Shown in pieces: positions 13,001 through 28,000 of a DNA stretch of 64,000 bases (within the stretch, counting starts at the first letter, position 1; each line of letters starts with the position of its first letter). Source of the stretch: Brachypodius melanocephalos (taxonomy: Eukaryota; Chordata; Aves; Passeriformes; Pycnonotidae). Location: the NCBI GenBank assembly GCA_013398615.1, contig VZSR01003807.1, forward strand, positions 2,625,881 to 2,689,880, in the 5' to 3' direction. Made by a program: the position numbers and the translations under genes. Under the pieces are notes generated by a model. That model did no database searches. It was not told the DNA's origin and saw nothing but the letters and a program-made list of their open reading frames with translations.

Positions 13001-16000
13001 GGCATGAACAGGACACGACTACTGCTGGGAGTTCCTCAAACCTTTATTGCACCATCAGTCTCATAACAGNNNNNNNNNNNNNNNNNNNNNNNNNNNNNNN
13101 NNNNNNNNNNNNNNNNNNNNNNNNNNNNNNNNNNNNNNNNNNNNNNNNNNNNNNNNNNNNNNNNNNNNNACCATTTTAACTTTTCCTACTTTCAAACTCT
13201 GCAGTTACAGCTGATTCTAAATTCTTCAGCTCTTGCTGCTTCTGCGCCCTGCTTTCACAGATTTCTAAAAGCCTTATTACCTTTAATATTTCCCACACTA
13301 CATTAAGAGCAGTTCCACAGCACACCTTACCTTGTTTCACACAAAGGGGTTCATGCTGTTTATGGCTGGGTTTAGTGTGCATCACAAAAATAGATAGGAG
13401 GCTAGTGTTCTTTACTGTCACCTGTGCAGGACAGATCTCTGGAAAGGTTTTCTTATGACTTAAGTTTAATTCAGGAGGCTATTTTGGAATAGTCACTCTT
13501 ACTCTCCATTGCCTGCTTGAGTCAGAATTCAGGCAGGCTAGCTTATTAATTTACTGTGTGCTTGCCACAGCAGAATAGCCCAACCTGATTCAAGGGTGCA
13601 TGATGAGGGAGTGGGACTACAGCTCATGAGATTTGGTACCTTAGTAAGTTTTACAGCATTATTTTCTTTACAGAATATTTCTATATGGATATCTGTCACT
13701 CAGCAGAAAATAATTAGAAATTGTACACATGAGAACAAAGTGCCACAAACCCATGAGTTATTTTAACTTTGCTGATGTGGTTTATGCTCATGCTTTTAAC
13801 CTCTGAGATAAAGAAATACAATTAGCCCTCATTTATTACGGAATAATTTTCTGTGAATTGTGAAATATTGAAGATATTGCAAGAATCAGATATTCTGAGA
13901 ATTACTGCCTGGAAAATTTGATTCATAATCTTTCCAGTTACTTCTGAAGATGTAGGTTTCAAAGTTAAAATGTGAAAGTCATTATTGAAACGTCTAAAAT
14001 GTACTCTGGAGGCTTTGTTTACAAAGTCAGGTTCTGGGTTTTCATAACAAAATCAAAGCAGCTATTTCCTCTGTCATGTTTCAGCTCTGAGGTTTTAGTG
14101 TATTTTAGAAACTTCCCTTTTAAAATAGAACTTTCTATTTTGCTTGTAACTCTGCATATATTATTAGAACTATATAGCATACTGGAAATTTTAACATACT
14201 GTTAACCTAACTCTTTTATGACTAAATTTCAGTGAGAAAAAACCCCTTTCATAATTTGTGAACTAGATAAGTGAAAAGGAAATTTTCAGCTCTTCATTAG
14301 CTACACTTCCAGTCAGCAGCCCAGCTGAGGGATGGAATTTTATCCTTCTTAAACTACATAATATTCTTTTTTGGGGGCTGACACCTCTTTATCATTATGT
14401 CAAAATTACAGACTACTGCAAAATGAATGCATCAGCCAAAGCATATGGATTTCTCCAGCTCAGAGCCCTCAAAATCTCTTCGCCAAGTTAGTTAAATATT
14501 CAAAAGTTAAAAGATAAGAAAGATAAAGATTCCTGCCAAAGACTCATCTATTCCCAATGGGAAGTACTCCAGGAGATCTAGTCCTCCCCAAGTGGATATT
14601 CCCTTAAAGGAAACACTGCATATTACATAGTAATGTCCCATTAAACGTAGTGCTGCTCCACTTCTAAACACATCATTCTGCTGACTTGGTTACAGCTTCA
14701 CTGATCTTGTGGCCACAAATGGACTAAGAGCTGGTTTCTCTGAGTGCACTTTAAACAGAGAAAGTTAAAAGACAGAGATCCTCTATGTGCCATGAATAAA
14801 GTGAAGAGAGTTTTTTTAATATACAGGATACTAAGAAAATTTTTGTCAACTCAGATTCTTATATAAAGATCCATTCAGTGTTTCCATTGAATCTTTTATC
14901 ATCCTGCCATTCTCTGTTATCCTACAGCTCAAAATCACTGCTTTTCCTACCTTCCAACACAACCCTCCAAATTAATCTATAGTTTGCTCTATACTCTTTC
15001 TACTTTCTATAACTAGATACTTTCCGCTACAAATACAAATTTGTCTAGACTGACAACACACAGATCTTTTTTCAGTCCTGCACCAATTGTTTCAATTCAA
15101 ACTGAAATCACGGTCTCAGCCAGCTTTTTACACCTTTTCTTAATCTGGATATTCAGATAAGTGTCCTTTTAACCTGCATGATTTAAATCCAGGCAATAAA
15201 GCCTAGTTATTTCTTTGACAATCTCATTTAGTGATTGCAATGTTCTACTCACTGGATTTAAGAAATGCCTTAATTCATGACTGAAAAGGCTTAATCATCT
15301 GGTCACTGAAGACTGATATTACATCACAGTTTGAGCTTTCATGTTTAGCATCTGCTGGCACATATGGCTGTTAACCTTAGCTGTCTTCTAAAAACTTGAA
15401 AGGTTTTTAAAGTATGCACATTAAGTGTGGCATCAGAGTTTTAAATACTTTTTAGTGCTTCTAATGGTTCTATACCAAATATATACTAGAAAGCATCCAA
15501 TGTTATAAACCAACCAGAAAATTACATCAATATGCAGCTTTCAAAAGAGAGGAAGAAGCAGGGGAAAATATGAGGCATGAAACAGGGATGAAAAATGTTT
15601 TAAAAGAAATCATGATAGTTAACTCTTTTAATTAGTATGAAAGTTGGATAGGTAGCAGGAAAAGAAAAGGCAGTCAGAATTCACTGGAATAGATATTTGA
15701 AGTTAATATTCTGGTAACCTTAGTAATAACTGATACTAAATTTGAGACTTAAAACAAATTTTTCATTATTTAACCCTAAATCTGGCCACAATAAAGAGGA
15801 AGCAGTAAAGTAAACATGGATAAAAATTTAATTTTGTGTTTTTAATTACCAAATCTTAAAGATCTGTCTTCAGCAACATGGGTTATTTCCAGGTTTTGCA
15901 AAGCCAAGTAAGTGAAAAATAGCACAAAAACATTGTCCCTGATGACAACAGAAGTTTTCACTAGAACTTTAAATCTCTTTTTTTATTTGTGTTAAGTGTT

Positions 16001-19000
16001 AAAAAGACCTAATGGGAGCACTACTTTCTAGAAGGGAAACATCTGTCTAAGGAAAGTGAAACTGAAGACCTCAATTGAAAAGGATAATACAACACTGGCA
16101 AGAAGAGTTTAAAGACATTCAACTCTTGAAACAGTAAGTGTACTTTGGAAGCAAGTTATTATTTCGAGCATGATATTGAGCAATGCTAAATGAGACTGTA
16201 GTACTAGAGAGGCCCTAAATCATCAGCTGCAATCCAACTGTTTCAGTGTGAAAATTGTAAGCAGTCCGATTTCCTTTCAGTGCCGAGTTTTCTAAGAGAA
16301 GAAAACCCTAAGACCATCTAAATCACTTAAACCAAGATTGACAGAGTGAAGTGCAGCCACTAGATGCATCAGCACTTTTACCTTGGAGTTACCGTCATTT
16401 CATTTGGACTGACTGAAACAGTCACAGGACAGTGGCCATCAATAGTTACTGACATGGCCATCAAGTGTCTGAAAAACTTTATCCAGTCAGCTGTTAAAAC
16501 TGGCATTAGCTGGTGTAGTTTTCTTTGCTTCCTGCACTTTCTCAGAACAGAGGAAGAAATCAGCAGAACCACTTACAGAAAATTTTCCACTAATATTCTC
16601 ACGGATTATTACAAAAAGTCAAAGTATATTTTACACATTAAAATTTTATATATTTTTAAACTAATGATACTTCTACCTACAAGGGTGTGATTTGAGAACA
16701 GGCTACAGCAAGAGGTGGCAAAAGCTTTTCAGTCCTGATTTCAACATTGGAACCATCCATGGCCTTGGGCAAGTAATCAGATTAATGGTATCTGAAACCT
16801 TACCCCTGACAAACAGGTTGATAACATTTATCTCACATGCTGTTGTGAAGATTACTATTTGTAATGCTCTCTGAAGACCAAAAACACGCCTGAACTACGA
16901 ATATAGAACATTTTTTAATTACATCTCCAAGGAGATGTAGGCAAATAACTGTTCATAAAAAAATTGGAATTCCAGTTTAGAAACCGTACTTACTTCAAGC
17001 CTTTGAACAATTTCTCTGATGTCTTCGGTACAATTATCTGCTGCAGACAGAAGAATACATTCTCCTCTTTCATAAAATATTTTGATGCTCATTAATCCAG
17101 ATGTCCATCCAATAACATCTCTGCAGGAGCAGTTGAACACAACATTTTTTGATTCCTTTTCAATTAACATGATAAACTCATTGGAGATTCCGAGGAGACA
17201 TTCAATGTCAGCAGACTGGCCAAAGTCTCGAGCAATCACATTCCACATAATTGCTCCAACACTGAATAGATGTGCATCTTTCCTTGGTTTCACTTTTTCC
17301 TTCTTTTTTGCCCCTAAAGTAATAAAGCTGAACTTGGCTGAAGTATCCACTGTAGCTGTGGTGACAAAGTTTTCTGCCAGATCCTTCAGGTATTCTTGAC
17401 GTGTCCTTGTGGCCATGGCTCGAAATTTTTCTGACTTATGTGCTGCATTTTCAGCATTAATAACTTTGGCTAAAAGGAAGTCCCTAAAGACTGCAGACTT
17501 GGGGAAGGTTACTCCTTTGGGAATGGGTGGACCAAACGAGGGAACATCTTTTGATCGTGAAACACCAACACTGGAAACGGAAAAAAAAAAGAAACAACAA
17601 GCCAACAAAATTATTAATTCCCTAAACAAAAATAAAATCAGATGATAAGCAGAACTGTGATCTCTGCAATCCGTTTACACAATTAAGTACAGCTTTGACA
17701 TGCCAATTTGCAGACATTTCAGACACATCAAAGAAATCTGATTGGATTGTCTGTTTTAGAATGGCTTTCTTCTTTTACGTATATAAAGGATATTATGGAG
17801 GTACCTTACTAAAACAAAAAATATCAAAGACAACTTCTTTCAATGTCAATGCCTCCTTTCCTGAATGTAATAAATATTAAAATGAATTGCAAAAAATAAA
17901 TGAGAGAAGTATTTTTTAAAATTGTTTTTATGTAAATCTGTCATTTTCAGGTGTCACTCAGTTGCATCGTCTTCAAACTAAGAAATGTAAAAATTGAAAC
18001 TGAATTAATTTTTATCCTCAAACCTTCTTCTACAATGAAGTGTGAATTCAATGAAAAAATATTGGTGGCAAATGTGACTATAATGGAGCATTCTCCACCT
18101 GTTTAAGCTGCTTACTCTATGCTTATAAAATTGGAAAACACAAGTCTTCATCTAGACAGTTTGCAGCAAAATGTAAGAAAAATAGGAATATTTCCTAATT
18201 GATATAATTATACCTCTAATTGATACATACATAATATATTTCATCTGAAAAAATTTCAGAATACTGTACACATTATGTTCAACTACTATTTGACTGATAT
18301 ACAGTCAAGTTTGGAATGACAGATAGAGTTTAATAGTAAGAAAAATACAACTTAGGAAATGTCATGTATTAATCAACACAAAACAGTTACTGAAATAAAA
18401 TCAAGTCCTGAAAGATAGTTTAAGTTCCAGTAGACAGCTGAAAGACAGTAATATGACCCACGCTCATGATGTATTTTAATTTCATTCTAAACTATGAACA
18501 AATAACATTTATAAATGAACCCATGTAATTATGCTTCATGTCTTTATCACTATTTATTACCAATTAATTACCAATTAATTACCAAAGTGTTTCCACCTTG
18601 GTAACCTTGCTAAAATTCATGATGCAGTGACTTAAATGTGAGAGTTGATAAAATCATCTGCAATTTATGGGGTTTTTTTCCACTCTCCAGAAGTCCTCAT
18701 TCATGTGCTTAAAGGCTATGACTCATCCTGGTGTCATACTGTTATACTCAGGGATTCATACAAGTAAAAGGACCTTCTGAAATACTTTAAATCACTTTCT
18801 TTAAAAAAAGGAAACATGCAATACAATTTCTAAATTAATTTCTATTGGTGTGTCTGCAAATCTTATTTGCACTAACTTGGAATATCGCCATTTTGTGGTC
18901 AAAATGGAGTTCTGCACATACCCCCTTGAGTCTACAAACTGTGCTCCATAACTCTATATGTATGCAAGGGAGACACCGGGGTTTCAAACTCCCAGGAAGT

Positions 19001-22000
19001 GCAGCAGAAATTTTAAAACTGAGCACATAATATCTAAAAGAAATACAAAGCATCTAGAAAACATGGTTGCATTGTAGTCTTAGTAACAAACTTAAATAGT
19101 TATAAGGCTCTACTCACCTATAACACACATTTTCAGTGCAAGGATTATGCACTTTGACAATGACAAACACATGTTGAAAGTGGGAACGAATATTTTTTGG
19201 AGTAAAAGGAAGTGCTCCTGGCTCTTGGAAGACAATGGTAACTATGTCATTTCCTATATGCCTTTTCCTCAGCAGCTAGACGAGAAACATGCATTGAAAA
19301 ATTAATTACTAAAAAAAATGACAAATTCATCATCTTAGGAAAAAAAAAAAAACCCCAAACAATCCAAACCAATACAAATAAAGCATAATTTTTCAGAAAC
19401 AACTTATTGCATCATGAATAACAACATGTAAAGGATATCAGAACTGCAAAAATATAGGGAAAGGAAATTGAGCTAAGTTCACAAAAATACTAGTGAATTT
19501 TTTCACATCCCTACACTAGTTCTCCACAGTTTTTGCTCATTTATATTTTATTCTATGAGAAAAATATATTTCTCTTATTCTTACTAATGTACCACTTCAT
19601 TAATAAAAAAGTGTTGCATCACCTGACATTTCTCATTACCCAGAAAATTGTACATTTGTTCCCTCTTTACAGTGTAATATTTGTCTCTACCTTAAAAATC
19701 TTGCTTCTGTGTCTCAGCAAAACTCTCTTTTCCATGTCACAATACTATTAACTATTGTCCTTAGCATTATGATCTTTTTAATTAAAAAAAAAAAAATTAT
19801 CATGAAGATCCATCACAAATGTTAACAACTGCATACTTGAGGAGCAGAATCAAGACTCACAGAGAAACAACAATCATTAGGAAGTCTTTAATTAAAAATT
19901 TGTTCTTGTAAATTGGTAGCTTTTATCATCAAAATATATTTAAGGATTAATTTAAAGCACCAAATCATTGTTATAGGCTAAATTTAGTAAAAATTGCAAA
20001 ACATAGCCAGCAATAAGGGACTATTACTCATTCTCCCCAAAAACCCCAACAAAATAACACAGTAAAATGATGCTTACTTTCTTCATGGAAGAATATTGTA
20101 ACTTTCAAATTTTGTATGGTAACAGACAAAAAAAAAGCAGTCTACCAGGTGCTACATTTAAAATATTTACCCAAAGTCTGCCAAAGACATTGTCAACTAA
20201 CTGCATAAAGACAGTTAAGCTGTATCTTGGCTCAAGCGTCACCAAAAAGGATTTAAGAATAAATTTACTTGAAAACTTTATGACAAAGCAAGTAAAAATT
20301 TCTCTATCAAGGTGATTTCACAGAATAGAATCTTTCTAATAAGTTTGTTTGTTTTTTTTTTTTGCATTTTTCCAGTTCCACTAGAAGTTAGTATTTCAGC
20401 TACCAACAATAAAAAGCAAAGTTGCACATGCTAAAGCCTAGAACCAGGAAGTGTATTTCCTTACAGCCCTTAAAATAACATAAAGAATGATATTCTGAAG
20501 GTAGTAAGAAGGGCCAAAGCCACAATTTTAAAGCACAAAGTACATCTATATTATTTTAAACATAATCAAAATCCCAAATACAGATAAAGAAATAAGACTT
20601 CTTATGAAACTCTACAACAGACATAGGAACAGAAAACAGTATCTGGTAAGTCATGTGGCTCAGTCAAGTTTTCAGGTTTTTAAGACTAAAATGAGAATAA
20701 CTGGTTACTTGAGCCATTTAAGATGGCCATTTAAGCCTCTTGCATACTGAAGTGCACTACAAGGAACTGATCACAGAACTAAGTGTGTCAGGTGTACTTT
20801 AATTTGCTCATCTAGTGAGCCATGCAATCAGATCATAGTAGGGCAGTACAAGTTAATGTTTAGAATTTATTACTATCTCACAGGTTGGAATTTACAACTC
20901 AGTTAAATTTGTAAGCAACCTTCCAATTATGAGGTATAAGATGATTAATTTCTGCCCTTGTTATACCACTAAGTGCCCAATTACTTGTTCTTGCTACAGT
21001 GGTTCATGCCTATACCTTTCCAGAGAGTAAATTATAAAATTGAAAAAGCAATCCTCTTTAAAGGTATATTTATTTTTCAAGACAATCCCTGTTTTCAAGA
21101 ATATTTTCTGCTTTTGTAGACCCCTTTAGGAGGTTCTGCTTGGCATCATACATAGCATAAGCAAGAACAGCATTCACTTAATTGGAGGTAAGTTTTAGAA
21201 ATGCTTGAAATTTTACTAGCAAAGATTTTTAAAAGCATGGCAGTTCCCATATCCTGTCCCTAGGATATTTTTCAAGAGCAGAAACCGCTACAAGGCACAA
21301 AACAGAAATAGAAAGACAGGTCACTCTTTTTAAGAACCTTACCACAACTGTAGAGATCTTAGTGACTTCTTCAATTTAAAATAAAACCAGTGTAACACTT
21401 ATAAATAGTTGTCATGCAAAAGTGGTCAGTCAACTTCAACACAATGCAAAAGGCAAAGCACAGTTGTGGCTGTGCACAGAGGATCAAAATGCAAAGAACT
21501 TCTTAAGTGGGGAGAACTAAACGGGGGTGATCTGGAACATGGAAAGAGGTGCTTTGGATAGGATAAAGGAACAGGAAAAGAACAAAGTATCGAATGGAGA
21601 AGAAGGAGGGAACATATATCTGTCTGGGAAATGTGATATAAGGATAGCATACTGAAAATGAAAAAGGAATGGAAGGAAACCAGAACTCAGCAAAATTATC
21701 TTTAAGAAACCCTTTTCTACTTTCCATTCTATAGCCTAGATTTTTCTCCCAACTTTTACCTCCTAGTTTGCTTGGGTGTTCTTTTCAGGTTCTCAGTTTC
21801 CCCTTCCTCTCCCATTTTGAGGTCTGCTCAGGATTGGGGGGTTTTGAATGTTGTACAACTATTTTTTTTAATCTGCCTTTCTAACATACTCTAAAGAATC
21901 TCTTGCCAATGTTGAGCACAATAGGAACTCTCAACTGGGTGCAGAGATTACAGAAATTACTTGCAGTAAGGAAGCATCATTGTCATATTAGAATTTGAAA

Positions 22001-25000
22001 ATAAACTTAATCAAGTATGATAGGCAGCCAAAAGGAAAACAGTGTAATGTTATGTAAGAACATAAGACACAAAAAGGCAAGTCCAGTCACGAAAATATGT
22101 TAGAAAAGCAGAATCCATTAGATTAAAATTATTTGCACTAAATGATAGTTATTATATGAATTCTCAGATTTTAGTGACTAAACTCTCAATTTTCAGATAT
22201 GCATCTCTGAAGGAAAAAAACTGTCTTAAAACTTGGCATATTAACAACTTGGTCTCAACCTTAAATATCTACCCACTTCTGCAGGATTAATTGCTCTGTC
22301 AAACTGCAAAACAAGAAGGAATTCTTGTTGAAATAGCAGTGAAATATACTCGCCATTCAATTAAATGATGAAGTGTTAAGAGTCAAATAAGAAAAACTCC
22401 AAACTTATTTTAGTACATTTCTAAAATAAGTGGTTTCAAAAGTTTTATTTTCAATTTGTGTTTATTTTCAATTTCTTAGCCAGTACCAAACCCAGAAATG
22501 AATGGCAAAAGCTCTTTCAACAGATTTGATCAACTGAGTTTAGTATAACCACAGGTCTTGTTACCCAACTATTTTAACAGTAGTGAAACGCAACAAGCTT
22601 ATCTCATTATTGCATATCTGTTTCATTTTTAAGTTTTCATAAAACCAGGTGAAAACTGAATATTTGAACAGATTTTGATTAATCAGGTCTGACCACGTGT
22701 ACACAAGCAGACTCCAAATGTGTGAATAGGAAACTTGCAAGGGAATGATTTGGAAAGGGACATTGCAAAGGTAAAGTTTTAAGGGGAAAGCCTTGAACTG
22801 TTTTGAAGAAAAGGCCAGTACAGGAAAAGGAACTGGCCACATCAGGGCTGGTTGTCTTCTCCGTCCTAGGGAAGGAGCAGCTGACTTGAAAGTTCCCAGC
22901 CTGTGTTGCAGCCAAAATAAAAATTACCTTGCTCTTTGGATCTCCTGCTGGTTCTAAAACTAGAGGGATGTCCTGATCAGGGACCAAGCAGGGCGTAGTT
23001 ATATCCTGGAAGAAGCAACAAACAGTTCTGGTGTGGCCTGGTTTTTGGCTCACAGGTATTTGGAACACAAGCAATGCTCAGTGCTTGCTCACTGAAGGTC
23101 ACCGTCAGAGATGATGAGGAGTGACTGAATACCCTGCCCAGTCATTACCAAACAAGGGACACAGGGAAAGGATGCAACAACCTCAGGCAGTACATTCATA
23201 ATATGCTAGCAGAAAATAACTACTCAATGGGGGGCTTCATTCCTCACATGACCTGACAGGAAATTTACCGTGGTCTCTAACTTCTTTTTAGTTATGCAGT
23301 GAGCCAAACTCTGAAGAAACTTCATAATGTGTTTTGAAACGAAACAATAAGAGGAAAAAAAAATAAGCAGTTATTTTAGATCTATTCTGCACATTAAGGC
23401 TGGCTAAATTCTAGTAATTTGGGTGCACTTGTCACAATTCTTTAAGACAGTGTACATGCTGTGCAAACACTGATAGATCTCATCACCTGAAAAATAATGT
23501 GGTGGGTCTTCAGAAAGGCGTACTGCTTGAACTTGGAAAACTGCCACATTATTTTGATCCCAAGAAATCCATGAATAACAACATAGTGCTTCTGCTAAAT
23601 ACTGAACCTTTTAAAGGGACAATGATGAGAGCTTACTAAGACACTGTGGAAAGGAGTGCTTGTTGCTAGGGAAAACCATGGAGTTAAAATTGAAAGATTT
23701 TTGCTGTACACAAGAATCAGCACCTGACCATAAAGAAAGACACATAAGGAAATGGTAAGAATGAAAAGAAAGCACAGGAAGAAGTGGAAGGACAGTAACA
23801 AGGGGTGGCTGAGCAACACAGCAGTGAAGCTGACAGACAAACAGCAAAAAACTATGAAAGTAAGTGCATCATGGCAAGAGGATATCCTGTTCTCACAAAC
23901 AAGGAAAATTCACGAAAGACAACAAAAGTAATAAACTCCAAGTAAGGCCATATTTACTGTCAATGCCTGTGATTTGCTATGAAAATATTGATTTTATTCT
24001 TTTAAGGCAAGCTCATTCAGTGTACTATATCATCTTAATAGGGTACAGTTTTCCCTATATACATGAATTTCCAGTCAAAGATTGTTAGACTGATTACGAC
24101 AGAACAATTCCAAGTGCGTTTACTAAATTAATCCTGTTTTGTACTAAGATGCAACTGAAAGTTTAGAGAAGCAGAACAATCTGAAATCAGTGGTGAAGAT
24201 CCAATCCCTTGATTACTAGCTATGCCACAGTCAAGTGTCTGATGTAGCTGAACATTCTGTCTCCTAAAAGCCACACATTTTAGGAAGTGAGTCATCTAAC
24301 CTTAGTGTTATTCATATGGTGAAAAGTTTGTGTTTTGATTCCTAGTTTAGTTTCTTTAAACCACATCTGAATACTAAGTGTAATGTCTTATCTGTTCACT
24401 TGAAACAGCTTTTCAAACTGTACAGAGCTCTATGCACTGATTATTTAAAACACATAACATGTTATACTTTCTTCCATTGTTATTTCTATTTATCCCTTCT
24501 GAAGAATTTCAGTACTTTTATCTTTTTCTTGCTGCCTTGACGCATCGCTTTCTGCTCACACAAGACCTATTGATAGGACAGACATGAAAGATGTAACTCC
24601 CATATGGTTCAACAATCAATCAGCAAGCATCTTTTGTGTGCTGTTCAAAACCAAAGTGAGGTAGCATCCTTATTTCATGACAGCCTTCCACAATGGCTGA
24701 AATGACTGTAACTCACATGGCAAGGCGAGAATATTCCAAAACTAACTAAATAAATCAACACTTACTTCTGCATACCTGGAAGAACACAGAGCAGTGGCAC
24801 GCAAAGTTACCAACTACCATCAGTCTGATCTATGAGCAGCCCTAGTGCTTTTCTTTTAGGCATGACTACTGATATATTATACCAAATGTGCTTGTACATT
24901 TTAATTAAGTCCCAAGAAATATCTTGGACAGGCAAGACAGAGTAACCTTACTGGTGCACCGCACACTTTGGATGCTGTGCTGGTTTTTAGCCATCCTTAA

Positions 25001-28000
25001 TGCTTTGAAGACATTCTGAATTATTATAGAAGCAAAGGGAACTCTCTAGAAATAAGGAAAATACACTGCAATTTTCTGTTTTCACAGACACCTTGAAGGA
25101 TACAGTTTAAAATTATTACTAAGCTCACACATTAATAAACATTTCAAGATCTGTAATACAAGGATTAAGTGGAATTTTTAAAAAAAGATTCTTATTACAT
25201 GCATATTTTAACCATAAGACTATTTTCAAGATCCATTCCAGTCAACGTTTAAAACATATATAAGATGTGAATTCAGTCCAAACTGAAAATAACTCATTCT
25301 CCAGAGGCAATATTGCCTTTTAATAATATAACGAACAGGATATGTTCCTGAATTATATAGAATAAAAATAATACAAGACTTCTAACGTCTTACAATATTT
25401 CAAGAAAATAAATATAATTGAGTCATACTTCTTTTAAAACAAGTCAGTTTTCAACCAATACTATTAAAAAATCCCACCACTCAATGTCAAACATTTATAA
25501 CGTAAAATGACAACAAAAAGCTAAAAAAACATACCTGTTGCCTGTTACTGGGCATGTATGGAAGCATTGTTGATACATGAAACATTAATTCATAATCTTT
25601 ATAGGTAGTATAGAGGGAATGAGTTCCTGTTGAATCAGCTGAAAATTAATTTAATCGCAAGGTCAGTAAATTAGAACATTCATGCTACTTTTCAGGACAC
25701 CTCTCTGCATGCTGCGATTCAAATCTATTTAAGCAACTTATATATTTATACGATTTAACAAAACCCATTTCCATCAGCTAAAGCTCTAGTCTGTTTGTGT
25801 ATTATGACATATATGTGTCGTGCAGAAAAAAACCAAGGAGTTTGCCGTCTCTCAGACCTAAATAAACTAATTTTAAATATACTGGTATATCACAAAACCC
25901 CCAAAATAGTTAGATACTTGAGTGTAGTTTTATATAACATGTATTTTCATTATTTAAACATTAATAAGAAAAATTGACTAGATCCATACTTTAGCAAAAG
26001 TGAACTTGCTATTTCAAATTTAACATTAAAACACATGTTGCAGATCAGACATTTTTAAAACATAAAACATGTGCATAATACATATATTTGAAAATTATTA
26101 AAATAAATTTCACATATTATATGAATTAACATTTTATTTTATTTAGAAAGTTTACGAATGGTTAGCATTTTGTGATGTTTACAGTAAATGAGTTTTACGC
26201 TGTAGTCATAAAGTAATCCTTTTTATTCCTTTTCTTCAATTTGTACACACTATTTCAGTAAGTACAATGAACTTTTTAAAAGTTTAAGATTTAATGCTAT
26301 TGAACACCCTATTGAGTCAAGTACCAACCTTTCCTCTCTTTTTCCATGTTCACTTATTTTTTAACATAATTTTATGTTATCTACAGGAATAAATATTCTC
26401 CAGTACACTCTTTAACACACTGTTTAAGGTTTTGGAGTTTTGATTTGCTTTGAATAGTAACTATGTTCCAAAACTAAACCAATTAGCCATGTTAGTTCTC
26501 CAGTTAAAAGTATATAAAAGTTTATAAAGATACACTTCTTTATCTGCAGCCCTAGATCTAAAAATATTTGTGTGTACACAACTAGGAGTACATTCATATC
26601 ATTACTGGGTGCATCTCTCTGGATGATAATTAAATTAACTTCATTAATTAAACACAGATTACAGTTGCGTAAGAAATAAAAAGCATAACTTCAACTGATG
26701 TTTGTTACTTAAATGTTGCTAAAAAAAAAGAAACCTTATTGCACTCGTCTATTTCAAAATCTTAGCTGAAAATCTAATTCCATTCTAAGCTTTCAGTGGC
26801 ATTTTAGAAAGCCAGTTTTGAAGAGACAGAAAGGGAAAATATGTTCCAACAATAGAACTTTTTTTTTCCCATTTCTAGTTGACTGATATGTTTTAAAACA
26901 TATACAAAACAAATTATATCGTATTGAATTGGTAAAGTTTCATTTAATTTCTTTATCGTGGGCTTTGGAACTGCATGCCACTAAAACTGCACTAAAGAAG
27001 GGCAGAAAAGAGTCTGTAGAGTTAATACATTCCATATGTTCCTGACATTTGCATCAGGTCTGGCTTGGATGCAGCTAAAATTCTTCCCAGCAGCCCATAT
27101 GGTGCTGCTGTGTGTTGTGTGTGATCAAAGCAGTGCTGGTAACACACCGAGGCTTTAGCTGGGGCCAAACAGACACACACAGCACCAGCGCTGCTCTGCC
27201 CCTCACTCTGTCCCCTGCCCTGGGGAGTGTGCTGGGGTGACTGGGGTTTGGGAGGAGACAGCCAATCAAATCGACCAAAAATATATCCCACAACCTATGA
27301 AGTCATGTTCTGCAGGAAAACTGGAGCAAGGGGAGTGTTTTCATGGCAGCTCTTGCTCAGAGAATGGCTGGGCACCAGTCAGCTAATGGCAGGCAGTGAG
27401 TGACTGCCTTTGCATCAGTTGTACGGTTGCCTGACTGATGTAGTACTGAGTTGTGGTTGTTTTCTTGTTTGTTTTGGAGGGTTTTTTGGGGATTTTTTTT
27501 TTCCTTTCTTCCCTTCTCTCATTGAACTCTCTTAATCTCGACTCACAAACTGGAGGGTGGGTGAGCATGCAAGAGGTGGGGGCTTATTTGCCAGACAGGG
27601 CAACTCATCACATTCTACTTTCTCTGTCACATAAGAAATGGACCAATTACTTATCCAAATATTAAATAAACAATCTTTTAAAATAAAATTTTAAAAAGAG
27701 AACTTTTTTGAGAAAAACCTCACAGCTAGTCAAGCATTTGAGAATATAAAAACTTAATAAATTTGACTCCTACAAGAACTAAGCAAGATTTATTACTGAA
27801 ACATTTTGTCTACCAAAATATAGCTCCCAGAGACTAAATTATCACACTTCTCTGAACCTGCAGGCAGTCAGAATAATGCATTATCTAAGTCTCAATATGA
27901 CACACAGTAATGCTTCTTGCATTGTTATATTTAAAAACAAGTATAACAAAAATGTGATACTTCAGCCAGTACTTTACATTTAATATAATACTGAAGACTG

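Noticed and set aside
17082..17645. Plus-strand ORFs over SIPA1L2 exon 7
   Set aside because: Shadows of the coding exon on the opposite strand, where the minus-strand translation is clearly conserved protein.
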